A stretch of 64,000 bases of DNA from an uncultured Opitutia bacterium (lineage in GTDB: Bacteria; Verrucomicrobiota; Verrucomicrobiia; Opitutales; Opitutaceae). A program made the translations under genes and the position numbers. Position 1 is the stretch's first letter; every line of letters starts with the position of its first letter. Location of the stretch: contig CAIJZY010000014.1 in NCBI GenBank assembly GCA_903825285.1, positions 186,001 to 250,000 on the forward strand. Direction: 5' to 3'. Of this stretch, positions 53,329 through 60,637 are shown piece by piece. The notes beneath the pieces were generated by a model. It saw nothing but the letters and a program-made list of their open reading frames with translations, searched no databases and was not told where the DNA came from.

Positions 53329-56300
53329 ATGCCGGCTGACGTCCTGCCGCCCCCGCCGGGAATTCTGCCGCCGTCATTCGCCCACGCGAAGTCGGCGCTC
53401 GCCGCCGCGCAGGAACATCCCTCCGCCCCGGCCGTCGCCGCCGCGCTGTCCGCCGCGCTCCGCGCCGCCGCCGCCGACCTCGCGGCCCTTCCGGCCGCGG
53501 ACCCCCGCACTCCGGCCGTGGGCCCCGCCCGCGAGCTGCTGCGCGCCGTCGCCGCCGCCGGGGTGCACGATGCCGCCGTCCCGCCCGAGGATCTGGCGAC
53601 CGCCGGCCGCACCGCCCCTCGCGGCTGGCCCGGCCTGCTGGCCGCGATGCTGCTGACGCCCGCCTGGCAATGGCCGGAGGCGCCGACGCTGTCGGCCGTG
53701 CCCCACTGGCTCTGGGGCGACTACACGGCGTGGATGTTCTCCCCCGTGCAGGGTTTTGCCGCCACGGGCGACGCCGACCGCTTTGCGGCGCACACGCTGC
53801 GCCGGCTGGAGGAATGGACGCTGACGCTGGAGCGCAACCACCGGGCGCCCGCCGCCCGGGCCGCGCTGGAGGCGTACGCGCGCCACGGCTCCGGCATCCC
53901 GCTCTATTTCCACGCCGGGAACCTGCGCCGGCATGCGGAGCTGCGGGGCCGGCTGCTGGCCCTGATGCTGGACCGCGACGCCCGCGGCGCCGAACTGGTC
54001 GCGGCCCCGCGCGCCGAGCAGCGCCTGCGCGTCGGCTTCGTGAACCGGCATTTCGGGTCACAGACCGAGACCTACACGACGCTCCCCACCTTCGAGCAGC
54101 TCGACCCGGCGCGCTTCGAGGTCGTGCTCTTTGCCTGCCACCGCAACGGCTCCCCGCTGGAGGACTACTGCCGCTCGCGGGCCCAGGAATTCAACGTGCT
54201 GCCGCGCGACCTCACCGGCCAGCTGGCGGCGCTCCGCGCGGCGCGGCTCGACGTCGTGGTCTTCGGCACCAACGTCACCGCCGTCTGCCACGAGGTCACC
54301 TGGCTCGCGCTGCACCGCGTGGCCCCGCTCCAGGTTGTCAACAACTCGTCCTGCATCACGACCGGCTTTGCCACCGTCGACCTGTACGTGTCGGGCGCCC
54401 TAACCGAGACAGCGGAGGCGGCGGAGCAGTTCACCGAGCGCCTCGGGCTGCTGCCCGGTCCGGCGCACGCGTTCAACTACGAGGCCGACCAGCAGCCGCC
54501 GGCGGGGACGTGGACCCGCGCGGCGCTCAACCTGCCGGAGGACGCGACGGTGTTCGTGAGCGCGGCCAACTATTTCAAGGTCATCCCCGAGATGCAGGAG
54601 GCCTGGGCCCGCCTGCTGGCGGCGGTGCCCGGCTCGCGGCTGCTGCTGCACCCGTTCAACCCGAACTGGTCGTCGAGCTACCCGATTCACCGCTTCTGCG
54701 CGGGCTTCGCCCGCGTGCTCGAGGCGCATGGCGTCGACCGCAGCCGGCTGGTGGTGTCCAGCGCGCGGCTGCCCTCGCGCAGCGACGTGAAGGAGCTGCT
54801 GCGGGTCGGCGACATCTACCTCGACAGTTTTCCGTTCGGCGGCGTGAACTCGCTGGTCGACCCGCTCGAGCTTGGCCTGCCGGTCGTGGCCTGGGAGGGC
54901 GACAGCTTCCGCTCCCGCATGGGCGGGGCGCTGCTGCGGACCCTCGGCCGGCCCGAGCTCATCGCCACCGACGAGGCCGGCTACCGCGCCATCGCCGCGG
55001 GCCTGGCCACGGATCCCGCGCGCCGCGCCGCGCTGGGGGCGGACCTTCGGGCCCGGATGGAGCGCATGCCCCTGTTTCTCGACACGCTCGCGGCGAGCGA
55101 CGCCTTCGGGTCGCTGCTCGAGGCCGCCTACGACGAGCTCGCGACCGTGGGCCGCGCCGTGTTCCGCCGCCACCGCACGCCCGTCGTGGCGGCCGGCGCC
55201 GCGGATCCCGCCTCACCGGAGGAGCGGCACGAGCTGGGCCGGCAACTCCTCACGCTGGGCCGGGCGGATCGCGCCTTGCCCTACCTGCTGGCCGCGGTGC
55301 AGCACCGCGGCGATGACGCCGCGCTGTGGCACGACCTGGCGCGGGCGTTCCAGGCGACGCAGCAGCTGCCGCAGGCGCTGCAGGCCGCGGAAGCCTGCCT
55401 GAAACTGGACGCGGGCAACGTCGAGTGCTGGCTGTTCGTCGCCGAGCTGGCCGCGGCGGCCGGCCATGCGGAATTTTACGCCGAGGCCCGGGCCACGCTC
55501 CGCGAGCTGGCGCCCGGGGACCCGCGCGTCGAGGCGTTGGACCGGCGGCCGGCGGACACGACCATGACCACGGTTCCGCCCCCGGCGGCACCGCCGCACA
55601 TCCTGCTGTACACCGACGACCCCGAATTCGGCGGCGTCGCCCAGTACAACCACAACCTCCTGCTCGCGCTGGCCCGCCAGGGCTACCGCGTCTCCTGCGT
55701 CCAGTCGCGCAGCGACAGCCCCCTGATCCGCGAGCAGCAGGCGCAGGGCATCCGCCATCACTGGCTCGACTACCACACCGGCCGCGAGTTTGCGCGGACC
55801 GTGACGGACCCCGCGGACGCCGAGCGCATTTTCCGCGCGGAGCACCCGGACCTCATCGTGTTCAGCGACTGCTGCCCCGTGTCGAACCTCGCGGCGCGGC
55901 AGGTGGCGCTGGCGCGCGGGTTGCCCTACGTCGTCGTGGTCGGCTTCGTGGGCGCGTACCTGGCGAAGAACTTTGCGGCGCGGCTCCCGCAGCTGGCGGC
56001 CCAGTATGCGCACGCCCGGCAGGTGATCGCCGTCTCGCAGGAAAACCTGGCGCTGCTCCACCGGAGCTTCGGCCTCGGTTCGAGCCGCGGCGAGGTGATC
56101 CACTACGGCCGGCCGGAGCGCTTCTTCGCGCCCCGCGACCCGGCGGTGCGGGCCCGGCTGCGCGCCGAGCAGAATCTCCCGGACGACGCGGTGGTCTGCT
56201 TCACGGCCGCGCGCCTGACCGCGATCAAGGGCTTCGTGCACCAGCTGCAGGCCGCCCAGCAGCTGCGGGCGGCCCCGGCCGGCCCGCGCATCTGCTTCGT

Positions 56301-56757
56301 GTGGGCGGGCGAGGGCGACCAGCGTCCCGAGCTCGAGCGCGAGATCGCCCGCCTGCGCCTCGGGGCCGACGTGCGGCTCCTCGGGCAGCGCTGGGACATC
56401 GCCGACTGGTACGACGCCGCGGACATCTTTGTGCTGCCCTCGCACCTCGAGGGCATGCCGCTCGCGATCATGGAGGCCATGGCCAAGGGCCTGCCGGTGA
56501 TCGCCACGGCCGTCAGCGGCATTCCCGAGGAGCTCGGCGACACGGGCCAGCTGCTGCCCGACCCGGCGACCGATGCGCCCGGCGTGGTGCGCGGGCTCGT
56601 CACCACGATCGCGGCCTGGGCCGCGGATCCCGCCCTGCGGCTCGAGGCCGGCCGCCGCGGCCAGGAGCGGGCCCGCGAACTGTTCCGGGAGGAACGGATG
56701 CTCGCGCACTCGCTCGCGCTGCTGCAGCGCTGCCTGCCGGTTCCCGCCGTCCGCTGA
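53329..56757 (+). CDS. Giant fusion glycosyltransferase: GT41-like, TPR linker, GT4
   Basis: From ATG 53329 the protein has 1142 residues. An Ala-rich N-terminal region precedes a GT41/SPINDLY-like domain from about 232 (LRVGFVNRHFGSQTETYTTL, LQVVNNSSCITTGFATVDLY, LDSFPFGGVNSLVDPLELG, VVAWEGDSFRSRMGG), TPR-like units at about 630-735 (LLTLGRADRALPYLLAAVQ, FQATQQLPQALQAAEACLKL) and a GT4 domain from about 757 (DDPEFGGVAQYNHNLLLALA, HLEGMPLAIMEAMAKGLPVI with the E-x7-E motif). Start codons further upstream (GTG 53185) give leader-like sequence. Two catalytic modules on one chain would allow sequential sugar addition. The next gene overlaps by one base. Confidence 0.87.
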   Translation: MPADVLPPPPGILPPSFAHAKSALAAAQEHPSAPAVAAALSAALRAAAADLAALPAADPRTPAVGPARELLRAVAAAGVHDAAVPPEDLATAGRTAPRGWPGLLAAMLLTPAWQWPEAPTLSAVPHWLWGDYTAWMFSPVQGFAATGDADRFAAHTLRRLEEWTLTLERNHRAPAARAALEAYARHGSGIPLYFHAGNLRRHAELRGRLLALMLDRDARGAELVAAPRAEQRLRVGFVNRHFGSQTETYTTLPTFEQLDPARFEVVLFACHRNGSPLEDYCRSRAQEFNVLPRDLTGQLAALRAARLDVVVFGTNVTAVCHEVTWLALHRVAPLQVVNNSSCITTGFATVDLYVSGALTETAEAAEQFTERLGLLPGPAHAFNYEADQQPPAGTWTRAALNLPEDATVFVSAANYFKVIPEMQEAWARLLAAVPGSRLLLHPFNPNWSSSYPIHRFCAGFARVLEAHGVDRSRLVVSSARLPSRSDVKELLRVGDIYLDSFPFGGVNSLVDPLELGLPVVAWEGDSFRSRMGGALLRTLGRPELIATDEAGYRAIAAGLATDPARRAALGADLRARMERMPLFLDTLAASDAFGSLLEAAYDELATVGRAVFRRHRTPVVAAGAADPASPEERHELGRQLLTLGRADRALPYLLAAVQHRGDDAALWHDLARAFQATQQLPQALQAAEACLKLDAGNVECWLFVAELAAAAGHAEFYAEARATLRELAPGDPRVEALDRRPADTTMTTVPPPAAPPHILLYTDDPEFGGVAQYNHNLLLALARQGYRVSCVQSRSDSPLIREQQAQGIRHHWLDYHTGREFARTVTDPADAERIFRAEHPDLIVFSDCCPVSNLAARQVALARGLPYVVVVGFVGAYLAKNFAARLPQLAAQYAHARQVIAVSQENLALLHRSFGLGSSRGEVIHYGRPERFFAPRDPAVRARLRAEQNLPDDAVVCFTAARLTAIKGFVHQLQAAQQLRAAPAGPRICFVWAGEGDQRPELEREIARLRLGADVRLLGQRWDIADWYDAADIFVLPSHLEGMPLAIMEAMAKGLPVIATAVSGIPEELGDTGQLLPDPATDAPGVVRGLVTTIAAWAADPALRLEAGRRGQERARELFREERMLAHSLALLQRCLPVPAVR

Positions 56758-58259
56758 TGAACCCCGCCGCCCCCATCATGGTCCTCGCGGACAACCCGCA
56801 GCACCCGCTGTTCAGCAGCTGGCTCGGCGGGATGAGCCGGCCGGTGACGGGCCTGACCCACGCGGCGATCGACCACGCCTTTGACCCGGAGACGGGCCTC
56901 ATCGTCACGGCCGACTGCTACCACGAGCCGCGGGTGACGCTCCTGCGCCGCGCGATGGAGCAGGGCATCCCGACGCTCGTGCTGGCCGACGGCATCCTGG
57001 AGTACCGCAACACCTGGGAGCATCCGCAGCTGCCGCCGGGCTCGCTGTTCCAGCCGGTGCTCGGGCACAAGATCGCGTGCCTCGGGCGTTCGCAGGCCCG
57101 CGTGCTCGAGTCGTGGCACAACGCCGGCCGCTGCGAAGTCACGGGCTCGCCCCGCTTCGACCGCTACGCCGGCCGCCCGCGCCGCGTGCGCCCCGCGGGG
57201 GCGCCGTGCCGCATCCTCATCATGACGGCGCTCACGCCGTATTTCACGCCGGAGCACGAGGCGAAGGTGAAGCGTTCCCTGGCCGACCTGAAGGCGGCGC
57301 TGGCGCGCAAGCCGGCCCCAGGCGCCGCGCCGATCGAGCCCGTGTGGCGGCTCACGCAGGGGCTCGACCGCGAGCTCGGCGTGGCGGCCCGCCAGGCGGA
57401 GTGGGCCGGGCGCGACCTGGCCGACGTGCTCCAGGAAGTGGACGCGGTCATCACCACGCCCTCGACCACCATGCTCGAGGCCATGCTGCTCGGGCTGCCG
57501 GTGGCCTCGCTCGACTACAGCAATTCGCCGCCGTACGTGACCCCCGCGTGGCGGATCACCGCGGCGGAGCACCTCGCGCCGACGCTCGCCGAGCTGGCGA
57601 ACCCGCCCGCGCCCAAGCTCCTGTTCCAGGACGCCGTGCTGCACGACGCGCTCGAGTGCGCGACGCCCGCGGCGCCGCGCCTGCAGGCGCTCGCGGAGGA
57701 CATGATTCGCCTCGGACAGGAGGCGCGCCGGGCGGGCCAGCCCCTGCAGCTGCCCGGCCGCATGGTTGGCGGACCCGGTCCCGCCGTGGCGGAGGAGAGC
57801 TTTCGGCTGGCGGAACTGTATCCCGGCCACCCGCAGTTCGCGACGGACGACGTCCGCGCGCTGCAGGTCGAGGTCGGCCACCTGCGCCACCATGCGGCGG
57901 AGATGGAGCGCCGCGCGGCGGCGATCCGCGCCGCCAGCCTGCAGCACGCGCAGCTGGCGGTGGCGTGGCGGGCCCCGTTCGAGGCGGCGCGGATTTTGCG
58001 CGGCCTGGGGCAGGGGGCGGCGGCGCGGCAGCAGCTGCTCGCCGGCGTGAAGGCGGTGGAGAGCTGCCAGAATCCCCCGGTGATCCTCGAGGCGCTGCTG
58101 GCGATCACGCCCGAGCTGGCGCGGCTCGACGCGGGCCGCGCGCGTTATCTTCTCGACGTGGCCCTGCAGCTGGCGACCGGCCTGCGCAACGCGCCCGCGC
58201 GCGCGCAGGCGGAGCGGCTGCTCGCGGAGATTTCGTCGCCCGTCGCCGGCGTCGCGTGA
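56757..58259 (+). CDS. GT-B-like putative glycosyltransferase of surface polymer type
   Basis: This 500-residue protein starts in the TGATG overlap with the fused glycosyltransferase. The first 330 or so residues look like a GT-B fold related to CDP-glycerol/surface-carbohydrate transferases: LFSSWLGGMSRPVTGLTHAA, TLVLADGILEYRNTWEH, LIMTALTPYFTPEHEAKV and the sugar-nucleotide-type ITTPSTTMLEAMLLGLPVAS. The last 160 are helical and Ala/Arg-rich. The family assignment is weaker than for its neighbours. Operon position with a GT4/GT41 fusion and directly before fliC argues for filament glycan synthesis. Confidence 0.75.
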   Translation: MNPAAPIMVLADNPQHPLFSSWLGGMSRPVTGLTHAAIDHAFDPETGLIVTADCYHEPRVTLLRRAMEQGIPTLVLADGILEYRNTWEHPQLPPGSLFQPVLGHKIACLGRSQARVLESWHNAGRCEVTGSPRFDRYAGRPRRVRPAGAPCRILIMTALTPYFTPEHEAKVKRSLADLKAALARKPAPGAAPIEPVWRLTQGLDRELGVAARQAEWAGRDLADVLQEVDAVITTPSTTMLEAMLLGLPVASLDYSNSPPYVTPAWRITAAEHLAPTLAELANPPAPKLLFQDAVLHDALECATPAAPRLQALAEDMIRLGQEARRAGQPLQLPGRMVGGPGPAVAEESFRLAELYPGHPQFATDDVRALQVEVGHLRHHAAEMERRAAAIRAASLQHAQLAVAWRAPFEAARILRGLGQGAAARQQLLAGVKAVESCQNPPVILEALLAITPELARLDAGRARYLLDVALQLATGLRNAPARAQAERLLAEISSPVAGVA

Positions 58260-58353
58260 GGCGCGCGCCGGGCGCCACGCCCGGGGCTGCACGTTCCGGA
58301 AATTCTGAAGGGGAAATTTTCGGTTGGGGAAAAATTTCGCCGCCACTTTCGCA

Positions 58354-58381
58354 TAAAGCTTTTCGCGGGGCGGGCCGATAG
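58354..58381 (+). promoter_or_regulatory. Sigma-28 promoter of flagellin 1
   Basis: TAAAGCTT-N12-GCCGATAG, 103 bases upstream of the flagellin ATG at 58484. This is the reference site in this window because the downstream gene is an unambiguous FliA-class gene. The remaining leader is a long 5' UTR with an AAGGA ribosome-binding site. Confidence 0.82.
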
Positions 58382-58483
58382 CTCCCCACGTCAAGGCAAG
58401 TGCCGAGACCGGCGCGATCCAGAGCCGATTCCACTGGATCCGACTGCGACCCGGACGTCGCGCTTAGCATCAAGGAAGATCCC

Positions 58484-59302
58484 ATGTCTGTTGTCATTAA
58501 TACCAATTACGCGGCGACCGTCGCCGCGAACAACCTCGCCCGCTCCAACGAAATGTTGCAGAAGAGCCTTAACCGGCTCTCCAGCGGTTCCAAGATTGTC
58601 AGCCCCGCCGACGACGCGGGTGGCCTGGCCGTCTCCATGAAACTGTCCGCCTCGGCCCGTCGCCAGGGTGCGGTCTCCCAGAACATCGGCAACTCGGTCT
58701 CGTTCCTGCAGACGCAGGACGGCGTGCTCGCGGTCACCGGCAAGGTGCTCGACCGCATGGGCGAGCTGAAGACGCTCTACAACGACCCGACCAAGAACAC
58801 GAACGACCAGGCGAACTACGACGCCGAGTTCACCGAGCTGAAAAACCAGCTCACCTCCCTCACCGGCGAGAAGTTCAACGGCGTCGACCTGTTCGGCACG
58901 ACCGGCATGACGGTCTCCGCCACCGAGGACGGCAGCACATCCACGGCCATCAGCATCGCAGGCCGCGACCTCTCGAGCACCGCCACGGGCGTCGGCACGC
59001 TGACCGCCACGGGCGCCACCGATCTCGGGGCGATCACGCTGGCCGACATCACGGACGCGATCCAGAACGTCGCGACCTTCCGCGCCCAGAACGGCGCCGA
59101 GCAGAGCCGCCTCGGTTTCGCCGGCGAGCTGCTCACGGTCAACAAGGCCAACCTCGAGGCCGCCGCCAGCCGCATCACCGATGTCGACGTCGCGCAGGAG
59201 TCCACCTCCCTCGCGCGCTACAACATCCTGGTGCAGTCCGGCACGGCCATGCTCGCCCAGGCCAACCAGAGCGCCCAGGTCGCGCTCAAGCTGCTGCAGT
59301 AA
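58484..59302 (+). CDS. fliC: Flagellin 1
   Basis: This short 272-residue flagellin has a D0/D1 N-terminus (VVINTNYAATVAANNLARSN, LNRLSSGSKIVSPADDAGGL) and C-terminus (NVATFRAQNGAEQSRLGFAG, ASRITDVDVAQESTSLARYN, ILVQSGTAMLAQANQSAQVA), with only a small variable centre (about 135-195) rich in Ser/Thr (ATEDGSTSTAISIAGRDLSS). The centre is a likely O-glycosylation target for the nearby glycosyltransferases. The ATG at 58484 is preceded by an AAGGA site. A near-duplicate flagellin follows at 59532. Confidence 0.96.
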   Translation: MSVVINTNYAATVAANNLARSNEMLQKSLNRLSSGSKIVSPADDAGGLAVSMKLSASARRQGAVSQNIGNSVSFLQTQDGVLAVTGKVLDRMGELKTLYNDPTKNTNDQANYDAEFTELKNQLTSLTGEKFNGVDLFGTTGMTVSATEDGSTSTAISIAGRDLSSTATGVGTLTATGATDLGAITLADITDAIQNVATFRAQNGAEQSRLGFAGELLTVNKANLEAAASRITDVDVAQESTSLARYNILVQSGTAMLAQANQSAQVALKLLQ

Positions 59303-59324
59303 GCCTGAGGCTCCTGCTCCCCCC

Positions 59325-59357
59325 GCGCGGGGCCGGGCTAGTCCCCCGGTCCCGCGC
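59325..59357 (+). terminator. Long GC hairpin between the two flagellin genes
   Basis: GCGCGGGGCCGGG (59325-59337) pairs with CCCGGTCCCGCGC (59345-59357), 13 bp with one G-T wobble and a 7-base loop. It starts 23 bases after the flagellin stop. No U-run, so it is either a Rho-assisted terminator or an mRNA 3' stabiliser. Confidence 0.6.
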
Positions 59358-59454
59358 CCCGACTCTCGCGGTTGTCTGTCTCGGGTGGGGCCGGGTTCCT
59401 TAACATCCTCCCTTTCCGCCGCTCACCCGGCGGATTCCCTTTGAGGCTCTCGCC

Positions 59455-59481
59455 TCAGACGGTGCGGTCCGGCGCCGATTT
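59455..59481 (+). promoter_or_regulatory. Sigma-28-like promoter of flagellin 2
   Basis: TCAGACGG-N11-GCCGATTT, 50 bases before the ATG at 59532. The -10 is good and spacing exact, but the -35 has only the TCAG form shared with the site at 45254. It may be weaker than the promoter of flagellin 1. Confidence 0.5.
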
Positions 59482-59531
59482 CCCGGACACGTGGCGACGA
59501 CGGATAGTCGCATAAGATCAAGGATAGAACC

Positions 59532-60350
59532 ATGTCAGTCGTGATTAACACTAACTACTCGGCGACGATTGCTGCAAACAATCTCGCCGCTTCGAACACC
59601 ATGCTCCAGAGAAGCCTGAACCGCCTCTCGAGCGGGTCCAAGATCGTCGGCCCTGCGGATGACGCGGGTGGCTTGGCGGTCTCGATGAAACTGTCCGCCG
59701 CGGCCAAGCGCCAAGGTGCGGTTTCGAGCAACATCGGCAACGCCGTTTCGTACCTGCAGACGCAGGACGGCGCCCTGCAGGTGGCGGGCAAGGTCCTCGA
59801 CCGCATCAGCGAGTTGAAGACCCTGTACACGGACCCGACCAAGAACAGCAACGACAAGGCCAACTACGATGCTGAGTTCACCGAACTCAAGTCGCAGCTG
59901 ACCTCCGTCTCCGGTGAGAAGTTCAACGGCGTCAGCCTCTTCGGCTCCAGCGGCCTCACGGTCGCCGTGACTGAGGATGGCAGCACGTCGTCCGCCGTGA
60001 CCATCGCTGGTCGCGACCTGAACGGCACCACCGCCGGCGTTGCGGCGCTGACCAGCACGAGCGCGACCGATCTCGGCGCGATCACGCTGGCCGACGTCAC
60101 GGATGCGATCCAGAACGTTGCGACGTTCCGCGCCAGCAACGGTGCGGAGCAGAGCCGTCTCGGCTTCGCTTCGGAGCTGCTCACGGTCAACAAGGCCAAC
60201 CTCGAGGCCGCCTCGAGCCGCATCACCGATGTGGACGTGGCCTCGGAGTCCACGCAGCTCGCCCGTTGGAACATCCTGGTTCAGTCCGGTACCGCCATGC
60301 TCGCTCAGGCCAACCAGAGCGCGCAGAGCGCCCTCAAGCTGATCCAGTAA
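59532..60350 (+). CDS. fliC: Flagellin 2
   Basis: This 272-residue paralogue of flagellin 1 has the same length and nearly identical ends (VVINTNYSATIAANNLAASN, LNRLSSGSKIVGPADDAGGL; ASRITDVDVASESTQLARWN). Differences concentrate in the central Ser/Thr-rich stretch (EDGSTSSAVTIAGRDLNGTT, ALTSTSATDL). Codon use is visibly less GC3-biased (for example GTT, GCT and CGT codons) than in flagellin 1, so it is not a very recent copy; it may be tuned for different expression. It is separated from flagellin 1 by a hairpin and its own promoter. Confidence 0.96.
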   Translation: MSVVINTNYSATIAANNLAASNTMLQRSLNRLSSGSKIVGPADDAGGLAVSMKLSAAAKRQGAVSSNIGNAVSYLQTQDGALQVAGKVLDRISELKTLYTDPTKNSNDKANYDAEFTELKSQLTSVSGEKFNGVSLFGSSGLTVAVTEDGSTSSAVTIAGRDLNGTTAGVAALTSTSATDLGAITLADVTDAIQNVATFRASNGAEQSRLGFASELLTVNKANLEAASSRITDVDVASESTQLARWNILVQSGTAMLAQANQSAQSALKLIQ

Positions 60351-60490
60351 CCACCACGCACGAGATTGTCATGATTCGCCCAGTCCTGGCCGCCGCGTGA
60401 GCGGCGGCCAGGCTACCGGATCACTCCAATCCCCTGCGGAGGCCCCGACGGGTCGCTGGCTTCCCGCCAGTTCCCCCAGGTCAGGCAGTC

Positions 60491-60508
60491 GCACTGGTCA
60501 CCCAGTGC
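60491..60508 (+). other. Small hairpin after flagellin 2
   Basis: GCACTGG (60491-60497) and CCAGTGC (60502-60508) form a perfect 7-bp stem with a 4-base loop, just before the main terminator hairpin. Confidence 0.45.
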
Positions 60509-60512
60509 AAAC

Positions 60513-60538
60513 AAGGCCCCGGCTTCGTCCGGGGCCTT
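60513..60538 (+). terminator. Intrinsic-type terminator of flagellin 2
   Basis: AAGGCCCCGG (60513-60522) pairs with CCGGGGCCTT (60529-60538) around a 6-base loop, followed by CGCCTGTTTAC. It separates flagellin transcripts from fliD. Confidence 0.75.
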
Positions 60539-60577
60539 CGCCTGTTTACAAATCACCCCTCCGGCCGGAAAACACCC

Positions 60578-60605
60578 TAAAGTGGCGCCCCCCCGGTGAC
60601 GATAG
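60578..60605 (+). promoter_or_regulatory. Sigma-28 promoter of fliD
   Basis: TAAAGTGG-N12-GACGATAG, 32 bases upstream of the fliD ATG. One mismatch in the -10 core; otherwise the same layout as the flagellin 1 promoter. Confidence 0.66.
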
Positions 60606-60637
60606 GCGAGGTTGGATCACACCACCTCTCTCGCACC

